Part shown: positions 26,701 through 38,700 of the stretch, one piece after another
Layout of the letters: each line of letters begins with the position of its first letter
Position numbering within the stretch: the first letter of the stretch is position 1
Origin: Strigops habroptila
Lineage: Eukaryota > Chordata > Aves > Psittaciformes > Psittacidae
Assembly (NCBI RefSeq): GCF_004027225.2
Contig: NW_022651110.1
Location: 62,001 to 126,000 of the forward strand
Direction of reading: 5' to 3'
DNA: 64,000 nucleotides
Program-made: the position numbers and the translations under genes
Notes under the pieces: generated by a model
Database searches by the model: none
What the model was told of the DNA's origin: nothing
The model's input: only the letters and a program-made list of their open reading frames with translations

Positions 26701-29700
26701 GGCACCCCGGCAGCCATGGGGTGCAGTTATGGGGGGGTCAGACCCTCCTGTACCCCACTTTGTTCCTTGCAGGGTGACATCCAGCAGCTGCTGGTGGTGG
26801 CTGGCGCCGAGGCCGCCCGCTCCTATTGCCAGCTCTACATGCCCGGCTGCGACCAGCCCCTGCTCTTCCCACTCCAGGCCCCATTCCCAGAGGAGGTGAG
26901 CACCCAAGGGCACCCTTGGGACCCCCCGACGCTGCAGGGCTGCTGCCAGGCTTGGCAGCACTGCCGGGGAGCTGCAGGGTCCCTCATGTCTGCATTCAAC
27001 CCCCTTGCAGAGCAGCCCTGAGCCCACTGCTGCTCCACGCAGGAAGGGCAGGAAGGGCAAAGGGAAAGGCAAACGCAAGGGCAAGGGCAAGAAGAAGAGG
27101 AACAAGGAGCTGGTGGAGCAGAATGAGGCCTCTGTGGTGCCCAGCCAGGTAAAGAATGTGATAAACCCATCCCAGTTAACCCAGTTAACCCAGTTAAAGC
27201 TGCTGCTTGCACTTGGCTGCCAGGGCTCAGCTCCTCGTGCCCCAAATCCACTCTAAAAGCAGAGGGGGGCATGGCCTGAGGTGGGCCCAGCTGCATCCCA
27301 AAGCTGGTGGTGCCTGTGCACCAAGCCCGTGCCCCACCACATGCAGCTTCCTGCATCCAGAGCGATTCCCAGCCTCCTCTTTGCATGGCCTGGGATAAAG
27401 CTCCGGCCGCCCCGGTGCCGGTGGAGCTGGACCTTTGGCTCGCTTGGACGCGGCTGCACGGCTCCTCCCTGGGAGCTGCGGGAGCTGTGGATGAGTCAAG
27501 CTTGGACGAGCCATGGCCGTGCTCCAGGAGCTGCTTGGAGCCAGGCAGGAGCAGCAGCAGCTCCCTCTGCTTTCCCTCTGCCCCAGGATCCTGGCGCCTT
27601 ATCCCAAAAGGGGCCCGATTCCGATGTCCTTGGCACCCTGACACCAGCCCCGAGCTTCCAGCCACCAGCCACCACCATCAGCATCACCCTGAACGCCTCC
27701 AAGGTAACACCAGGGGCACACAGGGGGGGTTCCCCCCACTTTGCATCCCTACATCTCCCCAATCCCATAGGACACTGGTGAGGAGCTGGTGCTTGAGCTG
27801 GAGGAGGATGGTGCTGGCAGCACGGGGATGCCGGGCTATGAGGACTATGACAACGGCGATCCTGGCATCTGGAATCACTTGGGCCCTGCTGAACGGGATG
27901 AGGTGGTGATCCAGGCTCCCCAGGTAACACTGAGGGTGAGGATGGGGCCCCCCCGACACAGTCTGGGGGGTCCAGGCTGGTTTGGAGCCCTTCACTCCAG
28001 CTCCAGGTGGTTTCTCCTCCTCCTGCAGGAGCTCGCTTTGAAGGGGGACAAGGGGGAACCAGCCATCGTGGAGCCGGTGAGTGGGGCCCCAGGGGACATG
28101 TGGCCCCCCCCGGGACCCCCATCTGAGACACTACTGAGGCCTCTTCCCCTTCAGGGTCGTCGATTCCAGGGGCCACCAGGCCCCCCAGGCCCCGCGGTGA
28201 GGAGCGAGGAGCTGCTGTGGGACGGGCTCGGAGATTCCCAAAGCCTCAACGTGCCTTTGTGTTCCCATAGGGAGAAACAGGGCCCCCGGGCCCGCCGGGG
28301 CTCCCAGGGCTGCCCGGGGAGCGCGGGGATCAGGTGCGGAGCAGCCGGGGCGCTGCTGGTGCATGTCGGTGTGTGCAGGGTGATGGAGCTGCAAGCCCTG
28401 ACCTGACAGCTTGCCTCATCCCCCTCCCTTCCCTTCCCATCCCATCCCATCCCATCCCATTCCAGGGTCCCGCGGGACAGCCGGGGCTGCCGGGAGCTGT
28501 CGGGATCCGCGGCCCCGCAGGGACCATCATCATGCTGCCGGTAAGAGCAGGATGGGGCCCTCCGGTGGGGAATGGGGACACGGAGCTGCTGTTCCCAGCG
28601 CTGGGGGCTCCGTGTGCCTCATCCTGCTCCTTCCCTCCAGTTCCAGTTTGGAGGAGACTCCCTCAAGGGTCCCACCGTCTCCTTCCAAGAAGCTCAAGCC
28701 CAAGCGATCCTGCAGCAGGCAAAGGTGGGGACCCCCCACACCAACCCTTCTTCTTCCTCCTGTCCCCCTCACCCCTCTTCTTCCTCTTGTCACCTTCACC
28801 CCTCTGCTTCCTCCTTTCTCCTCACCCCTCTTCTTCCTCCTGTCTCCTTCATCCCTCTTCCTCCTGTGCCCTTCACCCCTCTTCTTCCTCCTGTCCCCTT
28901 CACCCCTCTTCTTCCTCCCATCCCCTTCACCCCTCTTCTTCCTCCTGTCCCCTTCACCCCTCTTCTTCCTCCCATCCCCTTCACCCCTCTTCTTCCTCCT
29001 GTCCCCTTCACCCCTCTTCTTCCTCCCATCCCCTTCACTCCTCTTCTTCCTCCTGTCCCCTTCACCCCTCTTCTTCCTCCCATCCCCTTCACCCCTCTGC
29101 TTCCTCCTTTCTCCTCACCCCTCTTCTTCCTCCTGTCCCCAGCTTGCCATGAAGGGTCCCCCAGGTCCCATGGGGCTGACCGGCCGCCCAGGCCCCCTGG
29201 TGAGTACCACTGGCGTGGGGGGCGCTGCAGGGAGCCCCCCACATCAAGCACCTCCCTCGAGCACCACAGGATGCCTCTCTCCATCATCAAACCTTCCTGG
29301 TGGGCTCTCCTCCCTCTCTTGTTGTTGTAGGGTCTACCAGGACACCCGGGCCTGAAAGGAGACGCAGGGGACATGGGGCCACGGGTGAGTGGGGCTCAGT
29401 GGGGCTGGCGGCCTCCAGCAGACCCACCTCTGATGTTCTCCTCCTCTTCATCAGGGTCCCCGTGGGGTGCAGGGAGCACCGGGGCCACCAGGCAAGCTGG
29501 GCAGACGGGTAACACACATGGGGGTCACTTTCTGCCCCCCCCTAAAGATCCTGGTGCCAGGAGGCCCCTTTCCCATCCCCATCCCAAAGGAGCCCTGAGC
29601 CCCTTCCCATTCCTGTCATTACAGGGTCGTGCTGGAGCAGATGGTGCCAGGGGGCTCCCGGGGGAACCCGGCCCCAAGGTCTTGTGGGGCTCAGTGCTGA

Positions 29701-32700
29701 GGGTGGGGGGGCCGGGACCCCCATGTCCTTGTTGGAGGGGGTGTGACATGGGGCTCAGCCTGATGCTTGTCCCACCCCACAGGGCGACAGGGGCTTCGAT
29801 GGGCTGCCGGGGCTGCCGGGCGAGAAGGGCCATAGGGTGAGTGGGACCAGCACCCTGTCCCCTCCTGTCCCCTCCATCCCCACCCTGCTGCACCCTCTGT
29901 CCTCCACAGGGCGACGTTGGGAAGCCAGGACCAGCAGGTCCCCCTGGGGAGAAGGGTGCCAAGGTGAGGAGCAAGGAGAGGGCTGGGGCAGGATCGGGCT
30001 CTGCTGGTGGTGGGATGTGCTCAGCTCCTCTTTGTCCTCTCCAGGGCTCCGATGGCCTCCCGGGAGCTCGGGGGCAGCCGGGGGAACCCGTGAGTCCCGC
30101 TCCCAGCCTGGGGAATGGGGGGTGCTGGGGGCAGCGGTGCCACCTCAACCCCTTCTCTCCTTGCTTTTAGGGTACGAGAGGCTTGACGGGCTCCCGTGGC
30201 TCCCCCGGGCCCCCTGGAGCACTGGTATGAGCCCCGGCTCCTGCCTGTCTGTCTGTCTGTCTGTCCCCCCCTCAACCCACCCATCAGCCCGGGCAGGGCA
30301 CCCCCTTGGGATGCAGCAGCACCTTGGGGCACAGCATCACCTTTGGGTACAGCATCACCTTTGGGTGCAGCATCATCTCGGGACACAGCATCACCTTTGG
30401 GTGCAGCATCACCTTTGGGTGCAGCATCCCCTTGGGGCACAGCATCCCCTTTGGGCGCAGCATCCCCTTTGGGTACAGCATCACCTTTGGGCGCAGCATC
30501 ACCTTTGGATGCAGCATCCCCTTGGGGCGCAGCATCCCCATTGGGTGCAGCATCACCTTTGGGTGCAGCATCCCCTTGGGGCACAGCATCACCTTTGGGT
30601 ACAGCATCCCCTTTGGGTGCAGCATCCCCTTTGGGTACAGCATCCCCTTTGGGTGCAGCATCCCCTTTGGGTACAGCATCTCCTTGGGGCGCAGCATCCC
30701 CTTTGGGTGCAGCATCCCCTTTGGGCGCAGCATCACCTTTAGGGCGCAGCATCCCCTTGGGATACAGCATCCTTTTGGGGCACAGCATCACCTTTGGGTG
30801 CAGCATCACCTTTGGGTGCCGCATCCCCCGACCCTCCCTCCTTCCTCCACAGGGTGCCAGCGGCATTGATGGAGCACCAGGGCCTAAAGGCAACATGGTG
30901 GGTGCCACTGAGGGCCCCCCCCCGCCTGGATTAACCGGGATGTTCCTGGAATGGGGAACAAACCTCCTCTGAGAAGGGTTTTGCTGCACTAATGGACCTT
31001 CTCTGCCCTTCCCTAGGGAATCCATGGGGAGCCAGGACCCCCGGGGCAGCAAGGGAATCCTGGTCCTCAGGTACATGCATGAAGGTGATGGGTGCCAAGG
31101 GGGGTCCCCTTGGGGCTGGGGGCACCCCGAGCTCCTTCCCATCACCCTGATGTGTTGCCCCACAGGGTCTGCCTGGTCCCCAGGGCCCCGTGGGGCTGCC
31201 GGGGGAGAAGGTGAGTCAGGACCTGGTGTGGATGTGGGGATCTGACCCCCGGGGTGATCCCAATCCCTCTGCTTCCCCACACCTCCCGCTCCCACCCAGG
31301 GCCTGCCGGGAAAGCCGGGAATACCGGGTGTAGCTGGGGCCAACGGGCCCGCGGTGAGTAGCAGTGAGGGGCTGCGGGATCACCGTGGGAAGCTCTGGGA
31401 ATCATCCCAAATCCTGGCTCTTGTGCATCCCTGCAGGGTCATCCTGGCCGGGAAGGGCCAGCGGGAGAGAAGGGCCTACAGGTAAGGGGGTGCCCCCCCC
31501 CCCCATGCATTGGGATGGGGGAATAGGGTCCTTATTCCATGGGGAATATGGTCCTTAGTCCAAAGGGAATATGGTCCTTAGTCCAAAGGGAATAGGGACC
31601 TTGTTCCAAGGGGAATAGGGTCCTTATTCCAAGGGAAATAGAGTCCTTATTGCAAGAAGAATAGGGTCCTTATTCTGAGGCAATAGGGACCTTGTTCCAA
31701 GGGGAATAGGGTCCTTATTCTGAGGGGAATAGGGACCTTGTTCCAAGGGGAATAGGGTCCTTATTCCGAGGGGAATAGGGTCCTAATTCCAAGGGGAAGG
31801 TCCCATCTTTGCTGTCTCTGTCGCCAGGGCCCTGTGGGTGCCCCAGGTCCCATTGGCTACCCAGGACCCCGTGGGGTGAAGGTAAGTGCAGCTCCCCCAC
31901 CGTCCACCAAGGCACAATATGGGGGTCCAGGGGGTGCCCCCAATATTGGGGTCCCCCCTTTGACCCCTCTGTTCCTGCAGGGAGCTTTTGGTGTGCGGGG
32001 CCTGAAGGGCAGCAAAGGGGAGAAGGTGAGAGGGGACAACAGGGGACAATGGAGGTCCTGGGGGTCCCCCTCTGGTGTTGGGGGGCACTGAGGGTGGGGG
32101 GACCCCACCTTTGTGTTGGGATTTGGGGCTCAGCCCCCCCAAAATGTGCCTTTTGTGTAGGGAGAAGATGGATTCCCTGGCTTCAAGGGAGACATGGGAC
32201 CCAAGGGGGACAGGGTAAGGACATGAGGTGCTGTTGGGGGGTGCTGCAGGGTGTGGGGTGCTGTTGAGGCACACTGAGCTCTATGGGGAGCAGCCCCACA
32301 TCCCTGTGGTCTCGTTGCAGGGGGACCAGGGCCCATTGGGGCCCCGTGGTGAGGATGGTCCTGAGGGGATGAAGGGACAGACGGGAATCACGGGGGAAGC
32401 CGGAGGCCCCGGCCCCACAGGAGAGAAGGTGAGAGCAGCCCCTGTCCCTGTATCCCTGTATCCCTGTATCCCTGTATCCCTGTATCCCGTGTCCCTGTAA
32501 CCCGTGTCCCTGTCCCTGAGCTCTCCCTGTGTCCGCAGGGCCGGCTGGGAGTGCCAGGCCTCCCAGGCTATCCCGGGCGCCAGGGTCCCAAGGTGAGCAG
32601 GGCAAGCCCCGGGATGTCCCTGCAAGCATCCCGATGGGTATCCCGGGATTGGCACTTGTGCTCCTTGTCCTCAGGGATCCACCGGCTTTCCTGGTGCCAT

Positions 32701-35700
32701 GGGGCTGGCGGGAGAGAAGGGCAAGAGGGTGAGTGAGCCCATCCCATCCCTTCCCTCCCATCCCATCCCTCCCATCCCATCCCATCCCATCCCTCCCATC
32801 CCACCCCATCCCATCCCATCCCATCCCATCCCATCCCATCCCATCCCATCCCTCCCATCCTATCCCATCCCATCCCATCCCTCCCATCCCACCCCTTCCC
32901 ATCCCTCCCATCCCTCCCCATCCCATCCCATCTCTCCCATCCCATCCCATCCTATCCCATCCCATCCCTCCCATCCCTCCCCATCCCATCCCATCCCTCC
33001 CATCCCACCCCATCCCACCCCTGGGGGCATGTGTGGCTGCCCCATAGGTGCTGCTCTCTCCTGCAGGGCAAGGCTGGCCAGGCTGGGCCGACGGGGCAGC
33101 GAGGGCCCGCGGTGAGTACCCCCAGCCCCGGGCACCCATTCCCATGTGGATTCATCCCATAGAAGCCATTCCAGGCCCAGCTCTACCCCATCCAACAGCA
33201 CTTGGCTCTGCCACATCCCAGTGGCAATGGGGCTGGAGCCGGTTGCATCCCACAGCAACCAAACCCTGAGGACCACTGTAACCCATGCCCGTATCCCAGC
33301 TTCTGCCTGTATCCCATGGGAAGCACCCTGGGAGCAGCCTGTGTCCCACTCCCATCCCTGTCCCCCGTCATCCCACCCCATTCGCTGCCCCACACCTCCT
33401 CACCCCACTCTTTGCCTCCACAGGGTGTTCCAGGGGATCGTGGTCTTCCCGGTCCCACAGGAAAACCTGGTCCCAAAGTAGGTGGGAGCCTGACCATGGG
33501 GTCCCCATAGCGCCCCATGTCCCCATCTCCCCTCTCCCAGCTCCATGTCCCACTCCCATCCCTGCTCCCAGCTCCCAACCCTGGACCTCAACGTTTCCAG
33601 CCCCATCTCCCTTCCGTCCCCACATGGAGCTGGGAGAGGGGAGATGGGGATGGGATTGGGCTGGGATGATGGGGGACAGGGATGGGAGTGGGATATGGAG
33701 CTGGGAGAGGGGAGATGAGGCTGGGATTGGGCTGGGATGATGGGGGACAGGGATGGGAGCGGTATATGGAGCTGGGAGAGGGGGCATTTGGGGGTGCTCA
33801 GCCTGTTCCTGTATCCCCAGGGAGACCCTGGCCATGACGGAGCCCCTGGAGCAGTGGGAGAGAAGGTAAGTGGGATGCTGCAGGGATACCCTGGGAAGGG
33901 ATTCAGCATTCCCAGCACAGGGAAAGGCTCTGGGCCCCTCTGGTGCTGATGGAGGGGTCTCTCCCCTTCCCACAGGGTCCCCCAGGTCCAGAGGGACCCA
34001 GCGGCTTCCCGGGTGCCAAAGGCCCCCCTGTAAGTGATGCAGGGGACAGTGGGGCTGGCCCGGCCCCTTCCCGCTGCCTGTGGGGTGCAGTGGGAATGGG
34101 GAGTGGATCCCCCATCCCAATCCCTCGTCTCCTGGCCAGGGTCCTGCTGGGAAGGATGGTTTGCCAGGACACCCGGGACAACGCGGCGAGCCGGTGGGTG
34201 CTCTGCTCCCTGTATCCCTGTGTCCCTGTATCCCTGTGTCCCTGTGTCCCTGTGTCCCTGTATCCCTGTATCCCTGTGTCCCTGTGTCCCTGTGTCCCTG
34301 TATCCCTGTGTCCCTGTATCCCTGTGTCCCTGTGTCCCTGTGTCCCCGTGTCCCTGTATCCCTGTGTCCCTATGCCCCTGACCATTATCCCTCCCTCCTC
34401 CGCAGGGCTTCCATGGCCGCACTGGCCCCCCCGGCCCCACAGGGGTGGTGGGACCCCAGGTGAGCACCAGGAGGTGGGATGAGGCAGGAGATGGGAAGAG
34501 GCAGGAGGTGGGAAGAGGCAGGAGATGGGAAGAGGCAGGAGGTGGGATGTGGGACCCCCCCCCAGCTTTTCACCCTCCTCCTGCCCCACAGGGTAAATCA
34601 GGAGAGACGGGACCCATGGGGGAGAGGGGACACCCCGGCCCCCCCGGCCCCCCCGGCGAGCAGGGGCTGCCCGGAGCCACCGGCCGAGAGGGAGCCAAGG
34701 TAGGAGCATTCCCAGCATCCGGAGGAGCCATTCCCGGGCTCTGGAAGTGTTCTGGGTGGCTCCGAGCCCTCCAGGCTCGGTGTGGATACAGCACCCCCCC
34801 CCCCTTCTCCACCCTGCAGGGTGATCCCGGTCCCAGCGGCATTCCTGGGAAGAGCGGCCCCCCCGGCATCCACGGCTTTCCCGGCACACGGGGGGCCCCC
34901 GGAGCCATGGTCAGTGCTTGGCCACAGCCTGGTTGTGCTCCTCAAGGTGAGCCCTTTCCAACAGCTTCCATGCTCTCCTCCAGGGTCCTCCTGGCTTGAA
35001 GGGGGGGGAAGGACCCCCTGGGCCCCCTGGACCCACAGTGAGTACGAAGCACTTGGGGGGGGGGTCAATCCCGAGTTCTGGGGGGGTTCCCTTGGACTTG
35101 ATGCTCCTCAGGGAGCACTTTTGCCCCATCAAATCCCAGGTGATGGAGGAAAAAGGTTCCTTTGGCAAAAGAGCCTTTTCCAAAGGCTGGGAATTTCTTC
35201 CTTTCCCCCCCCACCACCTCTTGGCTTCTCCCCAGGGCCCCCCCGGGGAGCGCGGTCCCACGGGAGCTGCTGGAGGCATCGGGATGCCCGGCCGGGGGGG
35301 GGCCCAGGGCCCCCCCGGTCCCATTGGCGAGAAGGGGTCCCCGGTAGGTTCCAAAGGGGGTGTCCCCCAGGTCCCCCCTGTGCTCCTTGGCTGGGGGACA
35401 ACTGGGCTCTCCTGTATCCCTGTATCCCAGGATATCCTGTCCCTTCCTGCCCGCAGGGCGAGCGAGGTGCCATGGGTCCGGCTGGGCAGGATGGGATCCA
35501 GGGTCCCATGGGATTGCCGGGTCCAGGCGGCCCCCCCGGCCCCTCTGGAGAAGATGGGGATAAGGTAAGTCAGGAGCATGGGATAACTCCCAATGGCACA
35601 GGGAATACACCCTGGGATGGGCCTTAGGGCTAAGTCCCATCCCAGAGCTGCGGGAGCTCGGGGATGGGGCAGGTTTTCCCTATGGCTTCCCGGGAGCAGG

Positions 35701-38700
35701 GATTCCCTGGGCTGCTGGTGCTGGCAGCATTCCTTGGCACTGCTTCCCAGGTGGTGGCAGGTTTCCCTGGAGCTGGGAATTCCTTGGCTGTGGCTGCCCA
35801 GCCATGGCAGCATTCCCTGGCTCCCTCCTCGCTCCCACCATTCCCTTTGGCAGGGCGAGATGGGGCTCCCCGGGCAGAAGGGCAGCAAAGGGGACAAGGG
35901 CGATGTGGTGAGTGCTCCGGGAATGTGGGAACACGGGAGCAGGAAGTTGGGAGATGCTTTGGGAGCTGCCCTAATCCCTCTGAGGCCGCTTCTGTCCCAC
36001 AGGGTCCCCCAGGACCCACCGGAATCCAGGGACCCATCGGGCACCCCGGGCCTGCGGTGAGCACCCTTCTCAGCTGAACCCCAGCCCAGCTCCATTCCTG
36101 CCCTCCCACCCCACATGCTGGGGTTCTATGGGGCAGATCCCAACGTCTCCCTGTGCAGGGAGCCGATGGGGAGCCGGGACGCCGCGGGCAGCAGGGAATG
36201 TTTGGGCAGAAAGGGGATGAGGGATCGCGGGGTCACCTCGGCCTGAGCGGCCCCCCAGGCCTGCAGGTAAGGAAGGGGCTGGAGGGGACAAGGGCCACGC
36301 AGCTCTGAGCCATGGGCAGCTCCCAGACCCTAAGCCATGATCCCACAGGGAATGCCGGGCCCACCGGGTGAGAAGGGCGAGGACGGAGATGTGGGCCCCA
36401 TGGTAAGCAAAGCCTCTGCTCATCCCATTCCTCACCCCCACCACGTCCCCTCCGCCTCCTCCTGGCCTCTTCCCAGCTCCCCACATTCCCTATCCCATGG
36501 GAGCTGCACAACTCACTGCCCTTTCCCATCTGACCCCCTCTTTGCATCCCCACAGGGCCCCCCCGGTGCACCAGGACCCCGTGGACCACAGGGACCCAGC
36601 GGTGCTGAGGTGAGGACAGTGCTGGGGGGGCTGCTGAGCTGCACCCCCCATGGGTTTTCCCCCCCATGTATCCCTGTATCCCCCCTATCCTCTTGCATTT
36701 AGGGTCCTCAGGGAATGCCGGGTGGCGTGGGACAACCGGGTGCCGTGGGAGAAAAGGTAAGCCCATGTTGGGAGGGAGATGTGGGGCTGGGGCTCCTGCA
36801 GCATCAGCCCCATGGTTTTCCTCTTCTCCAGGGGGAACCGGGAGAAGCGGGAGATCCGGGAGCACCAGGAGAGCCTGGACCAGCCGTGAGTAGCTCAGGA
36901 GAGCAGAGGCTGGATCCATCCGCAGGAAGCACGGGCACAGCTTCCTGCCCAAAATTCCCTGCTCTAACGTGATCCCTCCATCCCAATCCCTCCATAGGGT
37001 GCCAAAGGAGATGTGGGGGAGAAGGGGGACGCGGGGCAGTCGGGAGCTGCTGGACCCCCCGGCAAGAAGGGCCCACCGGGAGAGGATGGAGCCAAAGGCG
37101 AGCTGGTGAGGGGCAGGAGGAGGCAGGGGGAGGCTGGGATACCTTCCCGCCTGGATTCCCTGTCCCTGCCTCTGCTTTCCTAGCACACAGAAGGTCCAGG
37201 GCTGCTTCCCAACCCCACGCTTGTGTCCCCTTCTCTCTCTGCAGGGTCCCATTGGATTCCCTGGGGATCCTGGGCCCCCTGGAGACCCTGGTGTGCCGGT
37301 GAGTGGACCCCAGTCACCCCTTGGAGTGACGTCCATCATCCATCCATCCATCCATCCATCCATCCATCCATCCATCCATCCATCATCCATCCATCCATCC
37401 CTCCATCCATCCCTCCATCCATCCCTTCATCATCCATCCATCCATCCATCCATCCATCCCTCCAACATCCATCCATCATCCATCATCCATCCATCCATCC
37501 ATCCCTCCATTCATCCCTTCATCATCCATCCATCCATCCATCCCTCCATCCCTCCATCCATCATCCATCCATCCATCCATCCCTCCATTCATCCCTTCAT
37601 CATCCATCCATCCATCCATCCCTCCATCCCTCCATCCATCATCCATCCATCCATCCATCCATCCATCCATCATCCATCCATCCATCCATCCATCCATCCC
37701 TCCAACATCCATCCATCCACCCACCCATCCATCCATCCATCCATCCATCCATCCATCCATCCATCCCTCCAACATCCATCCATCCATCCCTCCATCCATC
37801 ATCCATCCACCCATCCATCCAGCATTCATCCATCCATCCATCCATCCATCCCTCCATCCATCATCCATCCATCCATCCATCCATCCATCCATCCATCCAT
37901 CCATCCCTCCATCCCTGCCTCTCCATCCCTCCATCCCTCATCCATCCATCCATCATCCATCCCTCCCTCCATCCATCGCAGGGTCTGGATGGAGCTGCTG
38001 GAGAGAAGGGTGACAGCGGGGACCCCGGCCTGCTGGTGAGTGGGACAACTTGGGGGGGTCTTGGTCACATTCCCCCCTGCACTGGGGGGCTCTTGGACAT
38101 CCTTCTCCCCCCAGTCCCACCTGTGGGATTCCCTCATCCCGAACTCCATTGGGTTCATTGCAGGGTCCACCAGGCGCCTCCGGGGAGCCGGGTCCCCCAG
38201 GTCCCCCCGGCCGGAGGGTGAGTAGGGGCAGAGCGAGGTGGGGAGGGACAGAGGGGGGTGACACGGGGCTGCCGCAGCTCCTGCTGTCCCTGTCCCCTCA
38301 TCCAGGGACCTGTGGGACCCATGGGGCGCGAGGGCCGTCAGGGGGACAAGGGTGCCAAGGTGAGCAACGATGGGAACACCCAATCCCACTGCCAGCCATA
38401 AGCTTCCAGCAGGCTGGGGCAGGACCCAGCTCTGCCCTCCTGTCCCCAGGGACACCCTGGCACCGAGGGGCCACCGGGCAAGACCGGTCCCATGGGAGCC
38501 CAGGGAGCACCGGGACAAGCAGGCTCCGAAGGGCTGCACGGGATCCCCGGCCCTGCCGTGAGTTGGGGGCCCCCCAACCCCTCCATCAGCAGTTTTGGGG
38601 GGGGGGGAGGCACAGCTTGGAGGGGGGCGCAGCCTCAGGTTCCTCTCCCACACTGAGTCTCTTCCAGGGTGAACAAGGTCTGCTGGGGGCTCCGGGGCAA

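Larger units (their letters stand above)
23739..28076 (+). other. COL5A3: COL5A3 exons 1-9: signal peptide, LamG-like domain, variable region
   Basis: Exons are 23739-23817, 24881-25039, 25650-25863, 25950-26112, 26773-26895, 27011-27148, 27587-27703, 27771-27923 and 28029-28076. Exons 2-5 encode the laminin-G-like N-propeptide ([27 protein letters not shown]). Exon 6 holds a lysine-arginine-rich stretch ([17 protein letters not shown]), a hallmark of the alpha 3 chain and a possible heparin-binding patch. Exons 7-9 are the acidic variable region that leads into the helix with [13 protein letters not shown], which resembles the human sequence. Confidence 0.93.

Noticed and set aside
30021-31343. 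440-codon open frame on the minus strand with a PKGDAA-type repeat
   Set aside because: It is the antisense of an 18-bp intronic array and of collagen exons. The period is a multiple of three, so the frame stays open by construction. The true exons are on the plus strand.
34911-36116. 401-codon minus-strand frame across COL5A3
   Set aside because: Antisense of Gly-X-Y exons is stop-poor because of GGN CCN codons. There is no independent support.
37221-38221. Frames of IHPSIHPS repeats through the CATC array
   Set aside because: This is a tetranucleotide array in COL5A3 intron 52. The flanking exons 52 and 53 have clear donor and acceptor sites.
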